DNA of 43,893 nucleotides from Fidelibacterota bacterium (GTDB lineage: Bacteria; Fidelibacterota; UBA8477; JABMPR01), in NCBI GenBank assembly GCA_016844955.1, contig JAERTH010000056.1, forward strand, positions 1-43,893. Reading direction: 5' to 3'. Positions within the stretch are counted from its first letter, which is position 1. Every line of letters begins with the position of its first letter. Under the pieces are notes generated by a model. That model was not told the DNA's origin. It searched no databases and saw nothing but the letters and a program-made list of their open reading frames with translations. The position numbers were made by a program, and so were the translations under genes. Shown here piece by piece: positions 35,546-43,231 of the stretch.

Positions 35546-35919
35546 GGGAAATACTTTGAGAATAATTCCAGATAATTCAGTATTTTTTTTTGATCAGATT
35601 CAGTCTTGTCTCCAAAACCATCATCGCTCAGATTTGATAGTAACCCACTTAACTCTTCCTTTAGGTCTTCGCCCTCACACTGTCCTTTTGATAACTTGAG
35701 AAGTAAAGCCTGGAAGGTTTTGCCAGAGAGTGGATAGGCTGAAATAAATTCTATTCCGGTACCCCAATTTGTGGTTTGAATATTTTTTTTGGAAAATGGA
35801 CTTTTGTATCTATCTGCCCAACCAACAAATGGTAAAACTACAATTAAGCTTAAGAATCCCCACCACTTAAAGAGAAGAAAGCTTGCAATAATAATTACTA
35901 TTCCAATTTTTTCCTTCAC
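35497..35919 (-). CDS. Hypothetical membrane protein in cassette-like array
   Basis: 140 residues from a GTG at 35917-35919, chosen because AGGGGA is six bases upstream; an ATG at 35979 opens a longer frame with no ribosome-binding site. Two short hydrophobic segments near the N-terminus (KIGIVIIIASFLLF and FLSLIVVLPFVGWA) form a probable membrane hairpin. A hydrophilic C-terminal domain with many Lys/Asp/Glu follows (LLKLSKGQCEGEDLKEEL, DQKKILNYLELFSKYF). The fold is not recognised. The stop codon lies inside attC-like site A. Confidence 0.62.
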   Translation of the reverse strand: MKEKIGIVIIIASFLLFKWWGFLSLIVVLPFVGWADRYKSPFSKKNIQTTNWGTGIEFISAYPLSGKTFQALLLKLSKGQCEGEDLKEELSGLLSNLSDDGFGDKTESDQKKILNYLELFSKYFPNWKDEYGTIRKAAQA

Positions 35920-36065
35920 AATCAATCCCCTAATTGATTCATAAGGAGTCCCACTAACTCTAATTAGACGGTTCCCCATATTTAGATTACTTCAATATAT
36001 CGGACTTTCATTTAAAATGCGCGTCGATAATAGTGACGGAATCTAGATAGCGGTTAAAAAAGTCC

Positions 36066-36095
36066 TTGCATATCATATTGTATTGGTGTTATAGT
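36066..36095 (+). promoter_or_regulatory. Sigma-70-type promoter of the gntR-ABC operon
   Basis: TTGCAT (36066-36071) and TATAGT (36090-36095) are separated by 18 bases, about 30 bases before the gntR start codon. AGAGGTGA at 36112-36119 is the ribosome-binding site. The assignment is by consensus and position only. Confidence 0.6.
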
Positions 36096-36107
36096 ATTGT
36101 AGAACAC
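36086..36107. promoter_or_regulatory. Probable GntR operator overlapping the -10 box
   Basis: GTGTT (36086-36090), twelve spacer bases, then AACAC (36103-36107) form an inverted repeat across the -10 element. YtrA-type GntR repressors bind dyads of this kind in their own promoters, so autoregulation of the operon is likely. Confidence 0.55.
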
Positions 36108-36125
36108 CAAAAGAGGTGAAAGAAA

Positions 36126-36494
36126 ATGAACTTTGATCAAAAAACCCCTATCTATCAACAACTCGCTGAGTCTATTCGCCAGGATATACTTTCTGGAGCG
36201 CTGCCCCCGGAAACTGCAATTCCATCGGTGCGTCAGATTTCGGTGGAGTATAGCCTGAACCCTCAGACTGTGTTGAATGCTACTCAATTATTAATTCAGG
36301 AGGATCTCTTGGAAAAACGTAGAGGTCTGGGCATGTTTGTCCAGAAAAATGCACGCAAGCAGCTCAATCGATCTGCCAGCGATCGCTTTAAAAACGAAAC
36401 CATTCAAGCACTGGTGGAAGAAGCACAATTGCTCTCCATTTCTAGGAACGACCTGATTAACCTTATCAATGAAACCTACGGAGAGGAGTCATAA
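36126..36494 (+). CDS. GntR-family transcriptional regulator, YtrA subfamily
   Basis: 122 residues, the short form made of an N-terminal winged helix (about 10-76: PIYQQLAESIRQDIL, IPSVRQISVEYSLNPQTV, then GLGMFV in the wing) and a brief helical C-terminal dimerisation tail. This truncated architecture is typical of YtrA-type repressors, which control adjacent ABC transporters and respond to cell-envelope stress in Firmicutes. The stop TAA shares its last A with the ATG of the ABC ATPase, so the two are translationally coupled. A promoter with an overlapping dyad precedes it. Confidence 0.9.
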   Translation: MNFDQKTPIYQQLAESIRQDILSGALPPETAIPSVRQISVEYSLNPQTVLNATQLLIQEDLLEKRRGLGMFVQKNARKQLNRSASDRFKNETIQALVEEAQLLSISRNDLINLINETYGEES

Positions 36495-37351
36495 TGTCTG
36501 CCCTCATCGAATTAAAAAATGTGACCAAGACCTACGGTGACCTCCGCGCACTGGACTCTGTAAATCTGGAGATTCCCGCCGGACGTATCGTGGGACTGGT
36601 AGGCCCCAACGGTGCTGGAAAAACCACCCTGCTCCGTGCCCTCACCGGCGAACTCGATTATAGTGGCGATGCAACCGTCCAGGGTTTTGAACCACGCTCC
36701 CAACGCGCAGAACTCATGCTCAAAACCGGTGTTATTCATGACATCGCTGTTCTGCCATCCTGGATGAAAGTTCAAGAATTACTGACCTTCATGGAAGGAA
36801 TCCATCCCGGCTTCAACCGTGAAAAAGCGGAATCATTTCTGAAGACCACCACTATCCCCATGGACAAGAAGATCAAAACCCTGAGTAAGGGAATGAAAAC
36901 CCAGCTACACCTGGCCGTATCACTGGCTGCAGATACCAATCTGCTTATCCTGGATGAACCCACCCATGGTCTAGATATTCTCTTCCGGAAACAACTATAC
37001 TCCAGCGTTCTGGAAGACTATTTCAATGAGGAGAAATCACTGTTGATCTCCACCCATCAAATTGAAGAAGTGGAGCATATCCTCAGCGATGTAATCTTCA
37101 TAAACAAAGGCAAAATCCTCCTGCATGCCACCATCGAGGAACTAGGCCAGCGCTTTAGCCAGTTAACCATCCCCTCGGATCAGGCCGATGAACTGCGGGC
37201 CAAGCTCAACCCCATCAGTGAATACGGTATTCTTGGCCGTCGTGTTTTCTTACTGGAAAATACCGATGAAAAAGCACTGGTTGGATTGGGAGATCTCCAG
37301 ACGCCCAGCGTCGCCGATATTTTTGTAGCCCTTATGGGAGGTGAAGCATGA
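36494..37351 (+). CDS. ABC transporter ATP-binding protein
   Basis: 285 residues. Walker A GPNGAGKTT (37-45, Lys43), an LSKGM signature (130-134, a variant of LSGGQ), Walker B LLILDEP with Glu155, and the H-loop STHQIEE. The C-terminal ~60 residues form the accessory domain common in YtrB/NatA-type exporters. It pairs with the membrane protein that follows, whose ATG overlaps its TGA (ATGA at 37348-37351). Together with the GntR regulator it resembles the ytr or bcr-type efflux/antibiotic-sensing modules. The substrate is unknown. Confidence 0.92.
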   Translation: MSALIELKNVTKTYGDLRALDSVNLEIPAGRIVGLVGPNGAGKTTLLRALTGELDYSGDATVQGFEPRSQRAELMLKTGVIHDIAVLPSWMKVQELLTFMEGIHPGFNREKAESFLKTTTIPMDKKIKTLSKGMKTQLHLAVSLAADTNLLILDEPTHGLDILFRKQLYSSVLEDYFNEEKSLLISTHQIEEVEHILSDVIFINKGKILLHATIEELGQRFSQLTIPSDQADELRAKLNPISEYGILGRRVFLLENTDEKALVGLGDLQTPSVADIFVALMGGEA

Positions 37352-38346
37352 AACCGTTATTAGTACTACTCAAACGTGAATGGCTGGAATGGCGCCGGGT
37401 TATCATTGGAACCATCTTGGTTATTACCTTTTTAAATCTGCTCATGCTGCTCACAGTCACCCGTGGTTCAACCTTCTTCCATGACAAGCTGGAGCAAGAT
37501 GGATTCATCAACCTTGAGGATATTCAGGTTGACGATGAAAATATTGGAGATGTACATATCAGCATGGATGGTAATGATATTGAGATTACCATTGAAAATG
37601 AGGGAAGCAGCAAAAGCGTGGATAAGGTCCTGGATGAAATTGCCGGACCCATTGCCTTTGGGTTGCGCTTCGGCATGATGGGGACCTTTGGCTTTGTACT
37701 GTTCTTGAGCATGTTCTTCTTCTCAGATGCTATCTATAAGGAACGTGCCGATAACTCCACGCTGTTCTACCGAAGTCTCCCCGTGAATGACCATATGCTG
37801 CTGGGCTCCAAAATTCTGGCTGGGTTGATTGCTGTAATGGGGTTGACTCTGTTTCTATCGATTGAATACCTGATTTTTATCCGCATTTCAATCGCAATTA
37901 TGGGTGAACCCTTCAACTCCATGGCAGGGATGGTGTTGAGCCATATTTCTTACCCTCGCATGCTCTGGGATTGGTTCTCCTACCTGGTCTTTGCAGCCAT
38001 TCATATGGCTCCTTTGGCACTCTTCCTCATGCTTGTAGGTACCTTTGTCAAGGGACGCCCTCTGCTCATCGGTATCGGTGGTCCCCTCTTATTGTCAATC
38101 AGCTGGGCCATCATTTTCAAGAGTGCACTCCTGTTTAAAACCATAGGTAATTTCTTCTGGGGCTTTAACGGAAAACTAGTTGAACAATGGGAACTCATGG
38201 AAAAAGGTGCCAATGGGGAAGTGCTTATTTACGGCAGCTTCTGGGGATATGTATTCAATACGGATACACTCATTTCCATTGTGGTCTCAGGATTGCTTTA
38301 CTATGGCCTATGGACAATCTATCGCAAGAATATACCAACTGACTAG
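37348..38346 (+). CDS. ABC transporter permease
   Basis: 332 residues with about six to seven transmembrane segments: one near 18-37, then a ~70-residue extracytoplasmic acidic domain (IQVDDENIGDVHISMDGN region), then clusters around 110-125, 155-180, 215-235, 243-262 and a final one near 305-322. This layout, with one leading helix, a periplasmic insert and a C-terminal bundle, is that of ABC-2-type exporters. It is coupled to the ATPase gene by a four-base overlap and should form the membrane half of the same transporter. Confidence 0.85.
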   Translation: MKPLLVLLKREWLEWRRVIIGTILVITFLNLLMLLTVTRGSTFFHDKLEQDGFINLEDIQVDDENIGDVHISMDGNDIEITIENEGSSKSVDKVLDEIAGPIAFGLRFGMMGTFGFVLFLSMFFFSDAIYKERADNSTLFYRSLPVNDHMLLGSKILAGLIAVMGLTLFLSIEYLIFIRISIAIMGEPFNSMAGMVLSHISYPRMLWDWFSYLVFAAIHMAPLALFLMLVGTFVKGRPLLIGIGGPLLLSISWAIIFKSALLFKTIGNFFWGFNGKLVEQWELMEKGANGEVLIYGSFWGYVFNTDTLISIVVSGLLYYGLWTIYRKNIPTD

Positions 38347-38377
38347 AATGAGATAATTGGAAGAGAGGGACCCGAAA

Positions 38378-39199
38378 ATGAAAACAAAAACTGCTTTGGC
38401 CTGTGCAATTCTACTTGGTCTTTTTGCCTATAGCATGCCTTTGTATGCAGCCAGCAAGGAACATCATATTGAGGAAAAGACAGTAATCGATATCCCCGTT
38501 GTAGGGAAAATCTCAACCCTCACCAGCACCTACCAGTCAGGCTGCCAGATAAAGGAAAGCACATCAACCAAGTTGCACAATGCCCTGGTCCAGATGATGA
38601 GTGACTCGAAGGGCAGAACTTGGGACATTCAACTCTCGGACCTGTGTGACGAAATCACCTGGACAGTAGACACGGAAACCGGTAGTCAGACGGAGCAATC
38701 ATTCGCTGAATATCGCGCCAAAAAGGAAGCTGCAGAAGCAGAGGCTGAAAATCATTATGATATGGAGTCAGATCATAATGATATAGATGATCTACCAAAA
38801 ATGGTCCGGGAAATATTGGGCTATGAAAAAAATATAAATGGGTTTAAGGCCCGCAAGGTTCTCACCACTGCCTATCCAGAGGATTCTGGCTCACGAATAA
38901 TCATTGAGGAATACTACACCACCAAAGCCCCTGCGCTGGCCAAAATAAGTAATACCCGGAAAGATCTTAGTGAACGACTGGGTCATGATGACTCCCATGT
39001 GGAAGGGGTACCAAGCCTCATAAATGCTATATATGACTCCATCAGAGAAGACACTGACTGGAACCGCCCTCCAGGGGAAATGATACGTTTTATCATCCGC
39101 TTGGTTGATGATGAAGATGATGATCTCTTTTCCATGAGTTATGATGTCTTGAAGGCAGAAACCATCAAATATCAAGCTGAGCATTTTGCACTAAAATAG
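38378..39199 (+). CDS. Periplasmic protein of unknown function, last gene of the GntR-ABC operon
   Basis: 273 residues from the ATG at 38378 (GAGAGG upstream; an earlier frame start at 38357 adds seven residues). A cleavable signal peptide ends about at MPLYAA. The mature protein has one Cys pair candidate (SGCQIKES and SDLCDEIT), an Ala/Glu-rich helix (AKKEAAEAEAEN), a domain beginning NGFKARKVLTTAYPE and an acidic DDEDDDLFS tail. The FKARKV and EEYYTT pattern recalls DUF4412-like periplasmic proteins, but I cannot assign it. It lies 31 bases after the permease and before a terminator, so it belongs to the transporter operon. Confidence 0.7.
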   Translation: MKTKTALACAILLGLFAYSMPLYAASKEHHIEEKTVIDIPVVGKISTLTSTYQSGCQIKESTSTKLHNALVQMMSDSKGRTWDIQLSDLCDEITWTVDTETGSQTEQSFAEYRAKKEAAEAEAENHYDMESDHNDIDDLPKMVREILGYEKNINGFKARKVLTTAYPEDSGSRIIIEEYYTTKAPALAKISNTRKDLSERLGHDDSHVEGVPSLINAIYDSIREDTDWNRPPGEMIRFIIRLVDDEDDDLFSMSYDVLKAETIKYQAEHFALK

Positions 39200-39279
39200 A
39201 GTGAACTCACATAAGAATTGTTATTAGAAAGTATTACCATCGCTTTTAACAAGTGGCATATTGATTGCCGATGAACACA

Positions 39280-39317
39280 TGGTAGGAGTGAATGGGATCG
39301 GTTCACTCCACCATTTT
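39280..39317 (+). terminator. Intrinsic terminator of the GntR-ABC operon
   Basis: GGAGTGAA (39285-39292) and TTCACTCC (39302-39309) form a perfect eight-base stem with a nine-base loop. A further TGG/CCA pairing lies outside, and TTTT (39314-39317) follows. It comes 81 bases after the last gene of the operon and before the Yip1-family gene. Confidence 0.75.
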
Positions 39318-39362
39318 AAATGACACCTATTCCGATCCTCAACCACAAGAGGGTAAATTCTC

Positions 39363-40154
39363 ATGGAAAAAATTTCATTTCTTCAACGGCTTGTAAATTT
39401 GATTTTTACACCCAGCAAAGCCTTCGACGGACTGGCTGGCAATACTTCTTATAAAGATTGGTTGTATCCACTTATCATCGTTACCCTGGGCGTGGGAATT
39501 TTACCCCTCTTTTACAGGGATATCAGTTTCTATGAGGCCGAAGCACGCCTGGTAAAAATTGAGCGTTCCATTGCTAACAATCCTGACATACCGGAAGAAA
39601 TGAAGACCGAGTATATGGATAATATGGCCGAAGCCCGTGAAAAGGTAAGCGATGCCAAAGAAAATCCTCTGGCTCCACGGAATATGTGGGGATTTGCCCT
39701 CATTCCAGTCGTCCTTTTTGTTTCAGCTGCTTTCTTTTCTGCAATTCTGCTCCTCATTGGCAATTTTGGTATGGGAGGCAAGGTCAAATTTTTTGAGATA
39801 TTCACTGTGGTGATGATGACTTACCTCATTGGTGGCAATGGCTTTTTTATGAATTCGATTCCCGGTGTTGGCACCCTGGAGTTAATGGTCAAAGCGCCAC
39901 TCATTGGAATCCGTGAAGCCACTGATATGTTGTTCAGTCCCGGACTCCTTTTCGAAGAGATCGACTCCTTCTTAAAGGAATTTCTTAATCAACTCGATGC
40001 CTTCCGTATATGGGGTATGGTTGTAATGGGATTTGGTTTTGGCAAGCTTTACAACAAGTCTACTGCAGCGGGAATAATTACCGTCGCCCTGCCCTGGTTG
40101 ATTTTAGGTTCCATCGGTGCTGCCTTGATGCGTGCCAATTCAATGGCTGGATAG
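39363..40154 (+). CDS. Yip1-family membrane protein
   Basis: 263 residues. It opens with the family signature (FLQRLVNLIFTPSKAFDGL, then YKDWLYPLIIV) and has about five transmembrane helices (35-52, 110-135, 145-165, 212-230, 238-255), with a soluble loop between the first and second (EAEARLVKIERSIANNPD region). Bacterial YIP1 proteins have no defined biochemical role. It precedes the TolC gene by about 47 bases and could be in the same transcript as the efflux system. Confidence 0.85.
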   Translation: MEKISFLQRLVNLIFTPSKAFDGLAGNTSYKDWLYPLIIVTLGVGILPLFYRDISFYEAEARLVKIERSIANNPDIPEEMKTEYMDNMAEAREKVSDAKENPLAPRNMWGFALIPVVLFVSAAFFSAILLLIGNFGMGGKVKFFEIFTVVMMTYLIGGNGFFMNSIPGVGTLELMVKAPLIGIREATDMLFSPGLLFEEIDSFLKEFLNQLDAFRIWGMVVMGFGFGKLYNKSTAAGIITVALPWLILGSIGAALMRANSMAG

Positions 40155-40201
40155 CCCATAGCACTTCATTAAATTAAATACTATATATGATAGGACTTTT
40201 C

Positions 40202-41464
40202 ATGCGTTTCAAAATTTCAATTCTAATGGTAGCTTTAACCCTACCACTTCTCAGCTATTCACAACAGAGTAAGGCCCTCACCCTGGATGATTGTATCAAG
40301 CTTGGGCTTGAACACAACCAATCACTGAGAATCAACCGCTATGAGACCGACCGAAGTGTTTCTCAGGCCAAAAGCAACATCGGTATCATCCTGCCTGTGG
40401 TGAATTATTCACTAACGGGATCAAGCGCAAACTTGTATGGAACGGGCTGGGATGATGGCTATGGAACGACACTCAGCATTTCTCAAAATGTATGGGATGG
40501 TGGCACCTGGTGGAACACATTGAAATCCGCCAAAGTCGCCCAGACTGCAGCTGATATTCAGTATGAGAGCTATGAGGTTAATACCATTTACCAGGTCAAA
40601 GCCGCCTATTACAATTATCTCTCCACCCAACAATTACTGGATGTCTATCGCGAGAACCGTACCACCAGCGATTATCAGCATCAACTGACGCTTGAACGCT
40701 TCAAGCTGGGAGCTGCCTCCCAAAATGACACCCTGCGAACACGGGTAAATATTGAACGCTCCCGCTTGCAGATAGTAAACGGAGAAGCAGACCTTCAGTC
40801 AAAAGCACGGAATCTAAATATTATTCTGGGAAGAGAGTGGGATAGTCCACTTAATGTTGCTGAACCGGTTTGGGAAGCAGTTGTTATCCCGGATGGAAAG
40901 GCAATAGTAGACGAAGTGCTGGGGTCCAACCATCAACTGCAACTGCTTGAACAGAATAAAACTATTGCTGCCTACAATGTCAAAATAGCAAAATCAGGGT
41001 ATATGCCCTCTTTAGGTGTTTCAGCCTCATACGGGAACAACGCTCTCGCTATCGGAGATGTGTTCGCAGAGCCAACATCAACCCTGAGAACCGGAATCTC
41101 CTTGAATTGGAATTTGTTTAATGGTACCCGTACAAGTCGTGGAGTCGAACAGGGAAAAATAAATGCCAAGCTTGCTGTTGAAAACTATGACCTCTCGGAA
41201 AGAAATCTGCGCAAGGAACTGGCTCAAACCCTGGAACAGATGAATACCCTCCAAGAGTCAGTAGAAATATCTCAACTCATCCTCACTGCTTCTGAACAGG
41301 ACCTCCTGCTGGCACAGGAACAATACAAGATTGGTTCATTATCCATCCTGGATGTTTTAAGAATCACTGCCAGTTATGAGGATGCCAAATCGAATCTAAT
41401 TCGCACACAACATAATTTGAAGCTCGCTGAGGCCGGTTTGCTCCAGCTCATGGGAAAATATTAA
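40202..41464 (+). CDS. TolC-family outer-membrane efflux protein
   Basis: 420 residues from the ATG at 40202 (TAGGA six bases before it; the upstream ATG at 40187 gives a longer leader). A signal peptide ends at about SYSQQ. The family opening LTLDDCIKLGLEHNQSL is present, and two TolC repeats follow, each with long amphipathic helices (AYNVKIAKSGYMPSLGVSASYG and EQDLLLAQEQYKIGSLSILDVL are diagnostic). It would form the trimeric outer-membrane channel for the adaptor and ABC transporter encoded next. Confidence 0.92.
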   Translation: MRFKISILMVALTLPLLSYSQQSKALTLDDCIKLGLEHNQSLRINRYETDRSVSQAKSNIGIILPVVNYSLTGSSANLYGTGWDDGYGTTLSISQNVWDGGTWWNTLKSAKVAQTAADIQYESYEVNTIYQVKAAYYNYLSTQQLLDVYRENRTTSDYQHQLTLERFKLGAASQNDTLRTRVNIERSRLQIVNGEADLQSKARNLNIILGREWDSPLNVAEPVWEAVVIPDGKAIVDEVLGSNHQLQLLEQNKTIAAYNVKIAKSGYMPSLGVSASYGNNALAIGDVFAEPTSTLRTGISLNWNLFNGTRTSRGVEQGKINAKLAVENYDLSERNLRKELAQTLEQMNTLQESVEISQLILTASEQDLLLAQEQYKIGSLSILDVLRITASYEDAKSNLIRTQHNLKLAEAGLLQLMGKY

Positions 41465-41473
41465 GAGGAAATC

Positions 41474-42721
41474 ATGTCCAAAAAGAAGATCATCATCATT
41501 GTCCTTGCCGTCATTCTACTGGGCGTTATCGCATTTTTTGCAGTAAAGAAAGAGAAGGGCAATTCCAAAGATGTTCAATCCGCAAAAGTTGAAAGAGGAC
41601 AGGTTGTTCATAAAGTGGCAGCTTCCGGTAGAATTCAGCCTGTAGTCGAAGTCGCTGTAAGTGCTGATGTTGCTGGTCGGGTTATCCGAATGGCCGTCAA
41701 AGAGGGGGATTGGGTTGAGAAGGGTAAATTCCTGGCCCAGCTCGATGCAACCCGCTATAAGGCAGATGTAGATCGTGCTGAGCAGGTATTGGCTTCCGCT
41801 GAAGCCTCCCTATCCCTGGCTGAACTTGAGAAAAATCAACAATTCGAACTCTTTCAAAAGAAATTGGTCAGTGAATTAATTTACCAGGGAGCCCTGGTGC
41901 GTTACCAGCAGGGATTGTCCCAGAAGAAACAAGCCCTGGCCGCCCTGGCGCAATCCAAAGACAATTATAATAAAACCATGATGTTTGCACCCATGTCTGG
42001 AACCGTCACGTTGGTGAATAAAGAGGTTGGTGAAATGGCCCTCGGATCAGCATTCAGCCGTGATATTATCATGGTAATTGCCGATCTGAATGAGATGGAA
42101 GTGCTGGTAGACGTCAATGAAAATGATGTGGTGGATGTGGCGTTGGGCGATACCACTGAAATCGAAATTGATGCCCTCCAGGACACCATGTTCCAGGGGA
42201 TCGTCACCGAGATAGCCCACAGTGCTCAAAATACTGGACAGGGCAGTCTGGATCAGGTGACAAATTTCAAAGTTCAGATCAGATTACTGGATCCTCCCGC
42301 AGAAATTCGTCCAGGAATGTCCGCCGCTGTTGATATCCGAGCAGATGTCCGCAATGATGTCCTTTTTGTCCCCATTCAGAGTGTGACCATGCGCAAACCC
42401 AAACAACTGCAGGAGAAGCAGGACGATGAGTTAAATCGTGCTGACAGCAGTATGAATGAGGATGGTGACAAGGACCTGGAACCAGTAGAAGTGGTCTTCG
42501 TCCTGGTTGACAATGAAAAAGGCAAAGGTAAAGAAGCCATTCAACGTGAAGTGGTTACTGGCATCATTGGTGAAAGAGATTTTGAAATTATTTCTGGTTT
42601 AGAACTGGATGATGAAATTGTCACTGGCCCCTATAAAGAAATCAGCCGGGGTCTCAATGACGGAGACAAAGTCAAGGTCACCAAACGCAAAAAATTCAAC
42701 GCGGGTGAGGAAAAGAAGTAG
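41474..42721 (+). CDS. Efflux periplasmic adaptor (MacA/HlyD-type membrane-fusion protein)
   Basis: 415 residues. An N-terminal membrane anchor (KKIIIIVLAVILLGVIAFFA) is followed by a barrel-sandwich half-motif (GRVIRMAVKEGDWVEKGKFL), a coiled-coil hairpin (about 95-165), the second lipoyl half (APMSGTVTLVNKEVGEM), a beta-barrel domain (EIEIDALQDTMFQGIV) and a C-terminal domain (EVVTGIIGERDFEIISGL). An acidic insert (QDDELNRADSSMNEDGDKD) interrupts the last part. AAGAGGAAATC precedes the ATG. It bridges the ABC transporter and TolC in a MacAB-TolC-type system. Confidence 0.92.
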   Translation: MSKKKIIIIVLAVILLGVIAFFAVKKEKGNSKDVQSAKVERGQVVHKVAASGRIQPVVEVAVSADVAGRVIRMAVKEGDWVEKGKFLAQLDATRYKADVDRAEQVLASAEASLSLAELEKNQQFELFQKKLVSELIYQGALVRYQQGLSQKKQALAALAQSKDNYNKTMMFAPMSGTVTLVNKEVGEMALGSAFSRDIIMVIADLNEMEVLVDVNENDVVDVALGDTTEIEIDALQDTMFQGIVTEIAHSAQNTGQGSLDQVTNFKVQIRLLDPPAEIRPGMSAAVDIRADVRNDVLFVPIQSVTMRKPKQLQEKQDDELNRADSSMNEDGDKDLEPVEVVFVLVDNEKGKGKEAIQREVVTGIIGERDFEIISGLELDDEIVTGPYKEISRGLNDGDKVKVTKRKKFNAGEEKK

Positions 42722-42726
42722 GGGCT

Positions 42727-42758
42727 GAATTCAGAATTCAGAAGACAGAAGACAGAAT
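42727..42758. repeat. Left CAGAAG-rich inverted repeat flanking the four-helix-bundle gene
   Basis: GAATTCAGAATTCAGAAG followed by ACAGAAGACAGAAT, ending inside the start codon of the next gene. Its inverse complement reappears to the right of that gene at 43151-43192, as expected for the ends of an inserted element. Confidence 0.6.
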
Positions 42759-43110
42759 GAAGAGACCAACTCAGAAATTTGAAGACTTGATTGTGTGGCA
42801 AAAAGCTCACGCTTTTGTGCTGTCGATTTACGGGCTAACTGCGAGCTTCCCAAGGGAGGAGCGGTATGGTCTCACGAGTCAATTTCGTAGAGCTGCGGTT
42901 TCGATTCCAGCCAATATCGCTGAAGGCTGGAGACGTATTGGTCAAGCTGACAAAAAACGCTTCTACAATATTTCTCAATCGTCATTGGAAGAATGTAGGT
43001 ATTACTTGCGACTTTCAAATGATCTCGACTATGGAAATAGCCCCAAGGCCAACACCCTCTGCGAAGAAGTTTCAAAACTCCTCACAGGTTATATGAGGAA
43101 ATTGGCATGA
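42757..43110 (+). CDS. Four-helix-bundle protein of the 23S rRNA intervening-sequence family
   Basis: 117 residues, matching the S23/IVS-encoded four-helix-bundle family: FEDLIVWQKAHAFVLSIY in helix 1, FPREERYGLTSQFRRAAVSIPANIAEGW as the core signature, and SLEECRYYLRLSNDL in helix 3. Such genes are found inside 23S rRNA intervening sequences and dispersed in intergenic spaces, where they look mobile; the molecular role is unknown. Here it lies between the adaptor and the ATPase gene of one efflux operon, in the same orientation, flanked by imperfect inverted repeats. The start codon is embedded in the left repeat. Confidence 0.88.
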   Translation: MKRPTQKFEDLIVWQKAHAFVLSIYGLTASFPREERYGLTSQFRRAAVSIPANIAEGWRRIGQADKKRFYNISQSSLEECRYYLRLSNDLDYGNSPKANTLCEEVSKLLTGYMRKLA

Positions 43111-43150
43111 GAGAGATATTTACCAAAAAAGCTTACTTTGACCCTTCTCC

Positions 43151-43192
43151 AGAAGCTGCCAACTGTCTTCTGACTTCTGGCTTCCCCAATTC
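43151..43192. repeat. Right CAGAAG-rich inverted repeat flanking the four-helix-bundle gene
   Basis: On the plus strand it reads CCAGAAGCTGCCAACTG, TCTTCTGACTTCTGG, CTTCCCCAATTC. Its reverse complement (GAATT..., CCAGAAGTCAGAAG, ACAG) matches the left repeat at 42727-42758 and shares GTTGGCAG with the fragment at 34271. Confidence 0.6.
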
Positions 43193-43231
43193 AACTAAAA
43201 ATATCCTCTTTTCTTCTTTTTAGGAATCATT

